NCBI GenBank assembly: GCA_020161395.1
Contig: JAIUOE010000004.1
Location: forward strand, 1 to 64,000
Length of the DNA stretch: 64,000 bases
Direction of reading: 5' to 3'
Source: Bacteroidota bacterium
GTDB lineage: Bacteria; Bacteroidota; Ignavibacteria; Ignavibacteriales; Ignavibacteriaceae
Shown here: piece after piece, positions 9,117-18,443 of the stretch
Layout: every line of letters begins with the position of its first letter
How positions within the stretch are numbered: position 1 is the first letter of the stretch
Notes under the pieces: generated by a model
The model's database searches: none
Seen by the model: the letters and a program-made list of their open reading frames with translations, nothing else
Told to the model about the DNA's origin: nothing
Made by a program: the position numbers and the translations under genes

Positions 9117-11915
9117 TTAATATTTTAACAAATAGGTTTTAAGTTTTTTAGCACCAATCTTGACGGATAATTCATTAGGCACCGTCAAATTTTTGTTTTC
9201 CAGAATTTCCTCTTCAAGTGTCGTTCTTGAGACATGTTTTGGAGGAATTCCGAACGAAATTTTACCCGAGATTCCTTCTTCGGTCGGGTTATAGACTCTT
9301 ATTACGAACTCGCCGTCTTCTTCCGATTCCGCCCTTTTGAAACAACTGAATATCAGGTTTCCAGGCTCGATCTTTATGAACGACATTGTAGAGGGCATCG
9401 TACCGTTTGCTTTGGAGCTGACAACAGCCGAAAGGGGAAGATTGTATTTCAGAGCTTCAGGATAAACATTTCCATCCGACCAGTCGCCTTTAAAGGGATA
9501 GAATGCCAGCTCGAAAGATTGTTTGCCAAGGCATTGTGAACCCTTTAATTCGGAGTAATCTTTCACAGAGCTGGGAGAAATTATGTAGTTGAATGACCTC
9601 AGTAGTGTAATTGCTATTGTGTTCTGGGTATCGGGGAGGATTTCGTATTCTTTCAGACCCTTGGTGAAGATCGCAGCACCGTTTCTTCCGTCTGAAACCG
9701 CCATAAACTGATGCATCGGGAAGTCGTACATCGGTTGTTCTATCCAGTTGCTTGTGTCGGGTCTCTCAACACTTCTTTCAACTACATCGAACTGTCCTTC
9801 ACCGTAGTGGGTTTTAATTTTCAAACCGGTGGGGAAAAGGAGTCTAAGGCGATGACTCTCGGCTTTGTTATTAACATCCACCTTGATTTCGACTTTTTTG
9901 GCACCCTTTTCGAGAGTAACATTCAGCTTTATTGGTACCACCGTAAAGTCGGGATTTCTGCCATGCCTCTGTTTCAGATTTGTGGGGAGGGAGAGATACT
10001 GCCTGATCTGCACGGTTGCAGAATGAGGTGAGTTTTCGATCAGTTTTACTCTGGCTTTTGACTCATCGGTTGTGACAAAAGGAGGGAGAGGTTTGTTAAC
10101 CCATGCGTGTCCGCCTTCACCTTCGTCATAAATATTGCCGAGATTGTTGTAATAGAATCCCGTTTCTTTGTGGAACACATTAAAGGTACCGTTGTCGTTA
10201 AAAGTGACCTGCAGGTGCTCGTTGTCAAGCTTTGTTTTTTTCTTTTTACCCGTTGCAATAAATTCCGATTCAAGCGGCAAGAAAGAATCGGGAACGACAG
10301 CATAGGATGTGTAGCCGAGAGGAGCAATATTGGTTAGTGAAACCAGCACTTCATACCTTTTTGTTTTAAGATACATCGGTCTGTTGATCATTTGTTCGAG
10401 AACGGGTTCGACATCATATTCCTCGAGAATGGAGAGGGAAAGACTTTCGCCGTTTTCATCGATGATTTTTAATGATCCTGCAATTGCCCTGTCTGGAATA
10501 TCGATCATCAATCTCATGGTTTCGTTTCTCAGGTATGAAGTCGGATTGAAAACAGTAAGAAACTGAGGATAGTCGGGATGAGCATATTTCTCGAGTTTTC
10601 CCGAATGGTCGATGTTTTTAATAAAATATTTGCATGCCCGTTCAAAGACACCCGTTGAAATTTCTTCGACCTGTTTGTAGCGTGACATCATGTCATCGTG
10701 GATTGCATCAAGTGAGCATCCGCCGATGGAGTCGTGGGCTGAGTTTTGAACAAGATAATTCCAGGCGATATCGAGATATTTGTGGTTTATGTCATTCCCC
10801 AGCATTCCTGAGAATGAGTTGAAAGGTTCTGCATAAAACTGAAGGAAATTTTCCACCTCAAAATTGCGTTGTTTCAGATACATCCTTGCACTGGTTGTGT
10901 AGCCGTACATATTTCCACTTCTCGCGTCGTACTGAGCGCTTCTTCTTTCACCCGTAACAAAGGCTGCCTTTTCCTCATCAAATGATTCAGCGAGGGCAGC
11001 GGCGTAATCTTCGAGAGTGGAGTGGATAACATTAATTTCCGGGAATTCCTTTTTAATGTCTTCGATAATTTTGACGGTTTTTTCATTCGGACCTGATGAA
11101 TCGTGACCTTCCATCCAGATCACATGCGGTGTTGTGAAATCATCCGCCTGACGGTTAACAATGTCCTCTACAGAAGGTCTCACATTTTCGGGGTAGTAGT
11201 GATCAGGGTATTCTGCCATGAAGAAATCTTCATTATAGAGCTTTTCATCGGCAAAATGGAACAGAACTCCACCCTTGTTCCATGGATGTTCAACATCGTA
11301 GGGGGTTTCGTTGTGAACAACGGTTCGGTAGATATAGAAGTAAAAATTATACCGCGGCATGGTTGAAAATCTTGATGCGAGGGCTGTGGTCCCATCTGCA
11401 CCTTCCCAGACAAACTCTGCCTTAGGTGACTCAAGGGAGTTAATTCCTCGATAGAACATGATGAGTTCTATTCCGAATTCTTTGTAAATCTGGGGAAGCT
11501 GGGAGATTTGTCCCCATGAGAAAGGGGAGTAGCCGATTTTGGAGACACCACCGTGCTCCCTGCATATTTTATGACCGATCAGCAGGTTCCTTACGAGGTT
11601 CTCTCCACCAACCTGAAACTGCTCGGGAAGGATGAACCAGGGACCGATAAGCAGCCGTTTTTCTTCAACCAGTTTTACGAATCTCTCTTTCATCTGAGGC
11701 TTTATTTCGAGGTAATCAGTGATCACAATGGACTGACTGTCGAGATGAAATGCACGGTAGTCGGGGTTGTTTTCAAGAATCTCAATCACTTTGTCGATCA
11801 TGTCAACGAGCATCTGCCTGTTTCTTTGGAAAGGAAAGCGCCACTCTCTGTCCCAGTGGGTATTGGAGATTACATGAAAGACTTTATTTTTCAGGTGGTC
11901 ATCAAACTTTGACAT
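9117..11915 (-). CDS. GH38 alpha-mannosidase-like protein with altered nucleophile motif
   Basis: This 932-residue cytoplasmic protein has the GH38 zinc motif NTHWDREW (H20, D22), a GHDSSGPN motif around residue 270 and the late histidine motif NSAHDSIGG near residue 395. It ends with beta-sandwich domains, the usual bacterial GH38 layout. GH38 enzymes remove alpha-mannosyl residues using an Asp nucleophile in a DxFG(H/Q) motif that is also a zinc ligand. Here the matching segment is GYSPFSWGQ (128-136), with Phe132 where Asp is expected. It may therefore be a divergent subfamily with another activity. It lies between the HAD gene (6-bp gap) and the GH94 gene (11-bp gap), so it probably works on the same glycan. 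Confidence 0.82.
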   Translation of the reverse strand: MSKFDDHLKNKVFHVISNTHWDREWRFPFQRNRQMLVDMIDKVIEILENNPDYRAFHLDSQSIVITDYLEIKPQMKERFVKLVEEKRLLIGPWFILPEQFQVGGENLVRNLLIGHKICREHGGVSKIGYSPFSWGQISQLPQIYKEFGIELIMFYRGINSLESPKAEFVWEGADGTTALASRFSTMPRYNFYFYIYRTVVHNETPYDVEHPWNKGGVLFHFADEKLYNEDFFMAEYPDHYYPENVRPSVEDIVNRQADDFTTPHVIWMEGHDSSGPNEKTVKIIEDIKKEFPEINVIHSTLEDYAAALAESFDEEKAAFVTGERRSAQYDARSGNMYGYTTSARMYLKQRNFEVENFLQFYAEPFNSFSGMLGNDINHKYLDIAWNYLVQNSAHDSIGGCSLDAIHDDMMSRYKQVEEISTGVFERACKYFIKNIDHSGKLEKYAHPDYPQFLTVFNPTSYLRNETMRLMIDIPDRAIAGSLKIIDENGESLSLSILEEYDVEPVLEQMINRPMYLKTKRYEVLVSLTNIAPLGYTSYAVVPDSFLPLESEFIATGKKKKTKLDNEHLQVTFNDNGTFNVFHKETGFYYNNLGNIYDEGEGGHAWVNKPLPPFVTTDESKARVKLIENSPHSATVQIRQYLSLPTNLKQRHGRNPDFTVVPIKLNVTLEKGAKKVEIKVDVNNKAESHRLRLLFPTGLKIKTHYGEGQFDVVERSVERPDTSNWIEQPMYDFPMHQFMAVSDGRNGAAIFTKGLKEYEILPDTQNTIAITLLRSFNYIISPSSVKDYSELKGSQCLGKQSFELAFYPFKGDWSDGNVYPEALKYNLPLSAVVSSKANGTMPSTMSFIKIEPGNLIFSCFKRAESEEDGEFVIRVYNPTEEGISGKISFGIPPKHVSRTTLEEEILENKNLTVPNELSVKIGAKKLKTYLLKY

Positions 11916-11921
11916 AACTTC

Positions 11922-13283
11922 TCAAATATGATTTAGAAAAAGATGTTTTTTAAAGATTACTTCGGGAATGCCTCCATTGGCAATAAAAGTTGCAGCAGAG
12001 AGATTGTGGCCCGCGGTTTGAGCAAAAGGCACAGCAATTGCAATTCCGATTCCCGCGGCACGAATAGCGAGGTTCCCGCTTTCCGAATCCTCAAATCCGA
12101 GGACCTGATCGAATTTCCCGACAGGTACAGAAAGTTTATGCAGGGCAATCGAATAAAGATCACGATAAGGTTTCAGCCTTATCTCACTTGAATCGGAGGC
12201 GGTGATTACCGCATCATAAAACTGATTGTGATCGGTGAAAAGAGATGACAATTCAGCGATCTCAGCGGGACTCAGTCCCGTCTCAGACAGTTGCTCACGA
12301 AAAACTTCGAAAACCTGATTAAGGACTATGTCAGCTTCATATTTTATCGAAGAGGTGACAACTGCTATCTTCACAGGTGAGTGCTCAAATTTTGCTGCCA
12401 GATGCTGTAGAAATCCAATTTCAGACTCGATATCCAGCATGGAATCACTCAGGATTCCAAAATTCTTTATCAGATAATTTTTTAATGCGGGGATTTTACC
12501 TTTTAGTTTCCCCTTTAAAAGTAGCAACAGAAACAAAGCACCGGGCATCGGTTCAATCAGGTGTCTGCCCAAGGGGAGGCTGAGTTCTTTAATTATCTGC
12601 GCACAGTTGCCCTCGGAGATGATGGCAAGAATTTCGTGGTAACGGGCATAGTAGATATCAATTGCTGCTCTTACAACTTCGTGCTCGGTTTCAATTCTGA
12701 ACTCATTAAGGTTGTGGGCAGTCAACGATTGAAGTTCGGGAGAGTTCTCAAAAAATGCAGCTCCCTTTTTTGCAATGACTGAGATTTCAGCCGCTTCGTG
12801 AAGATTATTTAGTCCGAGGGAAACGAGATTGTTTTTTACCTCGGCAATTCTGTTTGGATCCTTTCCGAAACAGATGGTTCTTACGGCAGCCTTGATAAAA
12901 GCCCTTTTGAGCTGTTCGATGTTTATATCGTCACGGTAGGTTTTGATAAGGTATTCTACATGTTTTGTGGTACTGTTCCCGATAATGTGAGGGTAGTCGT
13001 GTTCCTCATTGAGCCCGTGCCATTCCTCTTTGGACATCCTTCCGGTAATCTGTCTTACCATAAATTCGAGGGAGTGAATGCAGAGAACTTCTGTTGTAGT
13101 GGTAGTGCCATCCATATCCATCACGACAGCAGTAATATCTTCCACATGTTTGAGTTTTTTTGCCAGAGGAACAATTTCAAAATGAGGGAAAATGTATCCC
13201 GGATTTTCGATCATGGCAAAATCGTCACCCATTCCGTTGTAAAGAAAGGGGATTTCTGATTTTTCAATATATTTAATTGACAT
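11922..13283 (-). CDS. HAD-superfamily hydrolase / beta-phosphoglucomutase-like, oversized
   Basis: I take the ATG at 13283 (MSIKYIEKSEIPF), four bases after the stop of the upstream mutase gene; the longer frame to 13319 would overlap that gene. HAD motif I is MDMDGTTTTTE, motif II VVTSS, motif III the Lys in RLKPYRDLY, and motif IV GFEDSESG. These resemble the beta-phosphoglucomutase and sugar-phosphatase branch. At ~453 residues it is about twice the usual length, with a ~50-residue N-terminal extension and a long helical insertion between motifs I and II. It could dephosphorylate or isomerise a sugar phosphate from the phosphorylase pathway; phosphatase versus mutase cannot be settled here. 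Confidence 0.75.
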   Translation of the reverse strand: MSIKYIEKSEIPFLYNGMGDDFAMIENPGYIFPHFEIVPLAKKLKHVEDITAVVMDMDGTTTTTEVLCIHSLEFMVRQITGRMSKEEWHGLNEEHDYPHIIGNSTTKHVEYLIKTYRDDINIEQLKRAFIKAAVRTICFGKDPNRIAEVKNNLVSLGLNNLHEAAEISVIAKKGAAFFENSPELQSLTAHNLNEFRIETEHEVVRAAIDIYYARYHEILAIISEGNCAQIIKELSLPLGRHLIEPMPGALFLLLLLKGKLKGKIPALKNYLIKNFGILSDSMLDIESEIGFLQHLAAKFEHSPVKIAVVTSSIKYEADIVLNQVFEVFREQLSETGLSPAEIAELSSLFTDHNQFYDAVITASDSSEIRLKPYRDLYSIALHKLSVPVGKFDQVLGFEDSESGNLAIRAAGIGIAIAVPFAQTAGHNLSAATFIANGGIPEVIFKKHLFLNHI

Positions 13284-13287
13284 GGTT

Positions 13288-14721
13288 TTAATTCTTCTTT
13301 TTTTGAAGCAGGATTTCAATACCCGCGTTTAATAATGTCTCCGGTTCATCCGGACTGTCCCCCTCGGCATAAAACCTCAGCAATGGTTCGGTCTCGGAGC
13401 TTCTGATCAGGAGCCATCTGGAAGTGCCGTCCAGCCTTAGTTTCATTCCGTTTACAACCCCTGTAGTCGAGTGGAAAAGGGAAGTACCGGTGATTTCAAA
13501 TCCCGCCAACTCCGTTGGCGTTGATTCCACCAGCCTGGGAAGCAATTCCATTCTGTCATCTTCAGTATAGGAAAAGTCGATTCGTTTATAATTTATTTCA
13601 CCGAATTTTTCCCGCTTTGCCTTGACGAAATCACTTAATTTATTGTAATCTGAATCAGCAAGCATCTCGAGCATCAGCATGGCAAAAAGGATACCGTCCC
13701 TCTCGGGGATATGGCTTGTGATTCCAAATCCACCACTCTCTTCGAATCCCATCGCAACCCCGCCGGCGAGCATCTCCTCGGTGATATACTTGAAGCCGAC
13801 CTGCACTTCCCTTATTTTTCTGGTGGGGGATTCAAGTGCGAATAATTTGTCGGTCACGGAGACTGTCTTCACTATATCGCCGTCTTCCGAGCCTGTTTCG
13901 AGCAGATAGTCTGTAAAGAGGAGGATGGTTTCCTGAGCACTCAGCCATTCACCATTCTCCATTACAAAGGCAACCCTGTCGGCATCTCCGTCGGTTGCGA
14001 TACCAAATGCGTAATCACCCTTCAGGATTGCTTCTTTAAGAGGGGTAAGATTCTGATCTATCGGTTCGGGTGATCTGCCGTTAAAGTCGGGATCAGGTTC
14101 ACCAAAAATGGTTTCACACTCAATCTTTTGTCTTTGCAACAGAGTCTGAATGAGGGTTCCGCCTGCTCCACCCATAGAGTCGATCAGTACTTTTAATTTT
14201 TTCTTTCTTGCACTTTTGAAATCTATTCTCTCAACAAGAGCGAGTATATAATCTTCAAGTATGTCAATAGTTGCAAGATTATCAGAAGACTGGATCAAAT
14301 TGTAATTGATGAAAGATTCTACTCTCTTTGTATTTTCGGTAAGGAAGGGACCGCCATAATGTCCCTTGAATTTTACGCCGCTGAAATTTGCAGGATTATG
14401 ACTCGCAGTAATCATCACTCCGGCATTAAAACCCCCTTTTTTCACAGCATAGGAGAGGACAGGCGTGGGAGTAATCTTATCGCTCAGAGTAACTTTTATT
14501 CTGTTTCCTGCCAAAACTCTTGCGAAGAGAGTTGCATACTGTTTCGAGTTTTTTCTGCCGTCATATCCGACGACAACCGAGGGGGAAATAATTTTATGCA
14601 CGGTCGAAAGCAAATAATCGGCAAACGCCTGAGCCACTTCTGCAATCGACTTGTTATTTACTTCCTCGTCGATTATCCCTCGCCAGCCATCAGTTCCAAA
14701 AGTTATCTTTTTTGAAGTCAT
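13288..14721 (-). CDS. Phosphohexomutase (phosphoglucomutase/phosphomannomutase family)
   Basis: At 477 residues this is a full four-domain alpha-D-phosphohexomutase, which interconverts hexose-1- and hexose-6-phosphate. It shows FGTDGWRG at the N-terminus, the phosphoserine loop ITASHNP, the metal-binding loop TDGDADR, the sugar-binding loop GFEESGGFG and the phosphate-binding motif RSSETEPLLRF near the C-terminus. All key residues are present. It lies 8 bp downstream of the amidase and 4 bp upstream of the HAD gene. In this operon it would convert the alpha-hexose-1-phosphate made by GH94 into hexose-6-phosphate for glycolysis. Glucose versus mannose preference is not clear. Confidence 0.9.
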   Translation of the reverse strand: MTSKKITFGTDGWRGIIDEEVNNKSIAEVAQAFADYLLSTVHKIISPSVVVGYDGRKNSKQYATLFARVLAGNRIKVTLSDKITPTPVLSYAVKKGGFNAGVMITASHNPANFSGVKFKGHYGGPFLTENTKRVESFINYNLIQSSDNLATIDILEDYILALVERIDFKSARKKKLKVLIDSMGGAGGTLIQTLLQRQKIECETIFGEPDPDFNGRSPEPIDQNLTPLKEAILKGDYAFGIATDGDADRVAFVMENGEWLSAQETILLFTDYLLETGSEDGDIVKTVSVTDKLFALESPTRKIREVQVGFKYITEEMLAGGVAMGFEESGGFGITSHIPERDGILFAMLMLEMLADSDYNKLSDFVKAKREKFGEINYKRIDFSYTEDDRMELLPRLVESTPTELAGFEITGTSLFHSTTGVVNGMKLRLDGTSRWLLIRSSETEPLLRFYAEGDSPDEPETLLNAGIEILLQKKKN

Positions 14722-14729
14722 ATTAAATT

Positions 14730-17225
14730 CTATTTGTTAAAGATCATTTTAATTGTTTTTCTTTCACTACCTGCGGTCAGGTTGAAGAAATAAATTCCGG
14801 ATGAAAGTTCTGAACCGTTGAATCTGACAGAATGAAATCCCGATTCAAATTCTCCGTTCAACAAGACTGCAATTTCCCTCCCCATTACATCATAGACTTT
14901 CCCGGAAACGAAGCTTTTTTGGGGAAGTGTAAATGAAATCACTGTTTCCGGGTTGAAAGGATTGGGATAATTTTGCTGCAGCGTAAAATGTTCAGGGTTA
15001 CCTGTCTCATTTTCAATTCCTGTGAAAGTTCCATTGAACTGCAGATTATCAAAATAGACAGATCCCTGATTGTCGGCGATGTCTGTTTGCTCGAGGACAA
15101 ATCCCTTAAACTGTGTATTTCCTGCGGAGTTGTCGAACGGGATGCTGAAAAACCTCCAACCATAAAAGTTGATTCTTCCCATATCCATCAGGATTTCAGA
15201 AGAATTTTCGAGAATCATCGAAAGTTTGCAGTTGTTCAGCTCACCGAATATCCATATTCCGACAGTGGAATTCCCGGTCGGAAGCAGGTGCCCGGTCGAT
15301 TTCTTAAGGACGATTTTGCCGTTTTCAGTTCCGGTAAACTTGAATCCGAGTTTTCCGGCAAAGATTCCGCCCTTCTTCTTTTCAGAAGTAATGCTGAAAT
15401 TTGTTACAGAGGTATCCACACCGGTGGTACCAGCCGTTTGAAGGGGATTTCCCCATGTTGAGTAGCCCTCGAACCTGTCAACAATGTTCCCGTCGGCATA
15501 ATTTACAATTGGTACATAAAAATTGATATCGAAATCCTGTGGCAATCTGTTACCGACTCTGTCGCTGATATTATTGTTCAACTTGAGGAGATAGAATTTA
15601 CCTCCTGTGAGATTTGATACAGTTTTGAACGAGAGTCTGCCATAATTCTCATCCCATGTAAAAGACATCGTCGAGAGGGGGATATTATTGTTCACACCAT
15701 CGCTCAATGATATGTTTTGCGAGTAGTTGGCAATCTCTTCGTTGAAGACAATCATCATCTCAGCGAATGTGCCGACATCGGAGCCTGCGGGATAATATTT
15801 AATAATCTGTGGAGGGTCATTGTCAGGCATTGAGGTTGTGAAATTCAGGAAGAAGGGGTCTCCTGCTGTTCCGTTTCCATCTCCGTCGAGCGGAGTTCCA
15901 TATATATTCTTTGCTGTTGTATCAACTTTCAAGGTATAAACTGTATTGAAACTCCAAAGTCCTTTTGGGGTAACCACTGCTTCAAAAGCTGAAGGAAATG
16001 AAACTGTGAAAGTATCGGCAGGGGAGACCGAAATTGCATTTTTGACAGAAGTTGTGTCCATCTGAAGATTAAATGTCAGGCGAACCGGGTTGAAGACCTT
16101 AAAATCATTACTTCCGTTCAAGGGAAATGAAGAAGTAATTTTTGGCGCGATGCTTTGAATAAGTGATAAAACGCCCTGACGAATATTTTGGATATCATTA
16201 TCGACAAATTTTTGTCCGGGGCAATCTGTTGCGCATCCGGCTCTGTGACCGGAAATGTTATTGATTGTCAACCCTGATGATGCGTGAAAAGAGGTTCCGA
16301 GAGGATTTATCGTCCTCTGGTCGGCTTTCCATGCAAGAATTTTTGTCAGGGAAGCCTGAAGTGCTGCTGAAGGCGAAACAGTCGTATAGGTACCGAGCAT
16401 TGAAACTCCCATGGTACCGCCGTTGTAACCGCAAAAATGGGCACCTACAACATTGTCACCACCACCTCTGCCCTCATATATTACGCCCGTAGGAGCAACA
16501 AGATAATTGTAACCGATATCGCACCAGCCGTTGCTGGCAGTATGATACTGATAAATCGCTCTAACTGCTGCTGTCCAGTCGGTGATGTTATTATTGTCAT
16601 CAGTATGGTGAATGATAAGATGCGTCACATTGGTTGAGGAAGCACCACAGTTGCTGCTTTGCCCGATTGGACATCCCCATGCTGTTCTGCTGACTACAGG
16701 TGGCTTGGGATATGTATCCTGTGTCAGTGAAACTTCAGGTTCAACGGGATTCGAAATTCCCGGATTGATAAAAACGAGTTCGACCCCTGTGATCTCAACA
16801 CCTGCAGCTTCTGCAATTACAGTAACTTTAACAGATTTACTCGTAGGTTTTGCAAAATAAAGAGGAGTTAGAATCATGGTTTTGGAAATTATTGGATCAC
16901 CATCCTCATTTGCGTGCATTTTGTGATCCACACCATCAACCGTGAGAATAAAACTGATGACTTCAGGGGTTTTGAATTTCCCTGTTACTTTTATACCTGT
17001 TGCAATAAAGGGGGCATTCTCGAAAACGGGCATCGCCATTTCAGGAGAAATGATTGAAGGTCCGGAAACCTCTGAAACAAATCGGTCCTGATTTTGTAAA
17101 ATAAAACCATTTTCCCTTGAAAAGCCGGTCAATTCGAGATTTTTGGAAATCTCCCGTATCTTTGGCTGACCGGTTTGGGCGAAGAAAGGAAAACTTAAAA
17201 TCAGAAATAATAAGACTGCACGCAT
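14730..17225 (-). CDS. Secreted N-acetylmuramoyl-L-alanine amidase (PGRP/Amidase_2) with Ig-like and T9SS domains
   Basis: This 831-residue protein begins with a signal peptide (MRAVLLFLILSFPFFAQ). A PGRP/amidase-2 domain lies at about residues 175-345: SRTAWGCP, zinc ligand motif HLIIHHTDD, NYLVAPTGVIYEGR, VGAHFCGYN and HRAGCATDCPG, so the zinc-binding His, His and Cys look intact. Bacterial Ig-like (Big_5) modules follow at about 365-570, then a carbohydrate-binding-like region and a T9SS sorting domain (QQNYPNPFNPETVISF). It is likely released or surface-anchored to cut the stem peptide from peptidoglycan, perhaps of other cells. It heads the operon 8 bp before the mutase gene, although its role is not obviously linked to the downstream sugar genes. 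Confidence 0.9.
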   Translation of the reverse strand: MRAVLLFLILSFPFFAQTGQPKIREISKNLELTGFSRENGFILQNQDRFVSEVSGPSIISPEMAMPVFENAPFIATGIKVTGKFKTPEVISFILTVDGVDHKMHANEDGDPIISKTMILTPLYFAKPTSKSVKVTVIAEAAGVEITGVELVFINPGISNPVEPEVSLTQDTYPKPPVVSRTAWGCPIGQSSNCGASSTNVTHLIIHHTDDNNNITDWTAAVRAIYQYHTASNGWCDIGYNYLVAPTGVIYEGRGGGDNVVGAHFCGYNGGTMGVSMLGTYTTVSPSAALQASLTKILAWKADQRTINPLGTSFHASSGLTINNISGHRAGCATDCPGQKFVDNDIQNIRQGVLSLIQSIAPKITSSFPLNGSNDFKVFNPVRLTFNLQMDTTSVKNAISVSPADTFTVSFPSAFEAVVTPKGLWSFNTVYTLKVDTTAKNIYGTPLDGDGNGTAGDPFFLNFTTSMPDNDPPQIIKYYPAGSDVGTFAEMMIVFNEEIANYSQNISLSDGVNNNIPLSTMSFTWDENYGRLSFKTVSNLTGGKFYLLKLNNNISDRVGNRLPQDFDINFYVPIVNYADGNIVDRFEGYSTWGNPLQTAGTTGVDTSVTNFSITSEKKKGGIFAGKLGFKFTGTENGKIVLKKSTGHLLPTGNSTVGIWIFGELNNCKLSMILENSSEILMDMGRINFYGWRFFSIPFDNSAGNTQFKGFVLEQTDIADNQGSVYFDNLQFNGTFTGIENETGNPEHFTLQQNYPNPFNPETVISFTLPQKSFVSGKVYDVMGREIAVLLNGEFESGFHSVRFNGSELSSGIYFFNLTAGSERKTIKMIFNK

Positions 17226-17423
17226 TAAATACCTGTTCTGCTAAATAAATAAAATTCAATCTTAAATTTAACTGTTTACGGTGATTAAATATCCATAATA
17301 ATCATGGTGTTAAAACTATTATCTTCTCTTTATCCGACTGTAAAAAATTGAATGGATTCTCTGATTCATAATATTTTTGCAATTTTGAATCTGTTAATTT
17401 TATAAAATCAGAAAGATTGTGAA

Positions 17424-18422
17424 ATGAAAAAAGGACTCGTTCTTTTCCTGTTGGTATTTGGTGGAATTGTATCCGGTCAACAACAGTTTTACAGCGTCGG
17501 AGACTTAAAACTTTCGTCAGATGAAACTCTAAATGATGTGAAGGTTGGCTACAGGACTTTTGGCAGGATGAATGACGACAAATCAAATGTGGTTGCGTTT
17601 TTAAGCTGGTATGCAGGATCTTCGGAAGACATGATCGCAAGTCTCGGGAAGAACAAACTTATCGATACAACGATTTATTTCACAATTCTTGTTGATGCAC
17701 TGGGAAATGGAGTTTCCACCTCGCCAACCAACTATTCAAAGCCGGTTTTCCCTGATATTACTATCGCCGACATGGTACAGAGTGAATACCTTCTTCTCAC
17801 AAAACATTTCGGACTGCAGGGAATTCATGCATTAATCGGAGGTTCCATGGGAGGCATGCAGGTTTATGAGTGGATGGTCGCGTATCCCGGATTTGCAAAA
17901 AAATATATTCCATATGTGGGAACCCCAGTCCAAAGCAGCGGTAACCAGATTGTCTTTGAATCTTCTCTACTTACACTTCAGACAATTGAAAAATATGGAG
18001 TCCCTGATTCCGTTGCAAACAAAATATTTGATCTTAATTTTTACCTGTTTGCAAGAACTCCTTCGCAGATTGACACTAATTTCACACCTGATGAGTATAA
18101 AGACCTGCTGGCAAAGTTTCGGGGAAAAACAGCACAAAGATTTCCGGCAAAGAATAGAATTGCCCAGATGAAAGCGATGATAACGCATGATATTACAAGG
18201 AATTACGGTCATTCATTTGAAGAAACTGCCAAGGTGGTGAGAGGAGAAGTGTTCGTAATTGTTTCGGCAACAGATCACCTGATTTTGCCTTATCAATCGA
18301 TAAAATTCGCTAAAACGCTTGGATGTGATCTTTTGATTTTGCAGAATGACTGTGGACATCTTGCACCCGGATGCGACTTAAAAGTGGTATCTAATGCAAT
18401 TGCAGGATTTCTTGGTAAATAA
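17424..18422 (+). CDS. Secreted alpha/beta hydrolase, homoserine O-acetyltransferase (MetX)-like
   Basis: This 332-residue protein has a signal peptide (MKKGLVLFLLVFGGIVSGQQ). The fold and motifs follow MetX: YRTFGRMN, a nucleophile elbow GGSMGGMQ, a catalytic Asp in SATDHLILP and a catalytic His in NDCGHLAPGC. True MetX enzymes are cytoplasmic acyltransferases of about 350-380 residues, so an exported copy is more likely a hydrolase or acyltransferase on an unknown small ester. It is divergent from the amidase operon and convergent with the methyltransferase gene; no other methionine gene is near. Confidence 0.8.
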   Translation: MKKGLVLFLLVFGGIVSGQQQFYSVGDLKLSSDETLNDVKVGYRTFGRMNDDKSNVVAFLSWYAGSSEDMIASLGKNKLIDTTIYFTILVDALGNGVSTSPTNYSKPVFPDITIADMVQSEYLLLTKHFGLQGIHALIGGSMGGMQVYEWMVAYPGFAKKYIPYVGTPVQSSGNQIVFESSLLTLQTIEKYGVPDSVANKIFDLNFYLFARTPSQIDTNFTPDEYKDLLAKFRGKTAQRFPAKNRIAQMKAMITHDITRNYGHSFEETAKVVRGEVFVIVSATDHLILPYQSIKFAKTLGCDLLILQNDCGHLAPGCDLKVVSNAIAGFLGK

Positions 18423-18443
18423 TATATGAGGAGGAAGGAGAGA

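Noticed and set aside
10046-10327. Several open frames antisense to the GH38 and other large genes
   Set aside because: They are shadow frames; the main gene has clear motifs and these show none.
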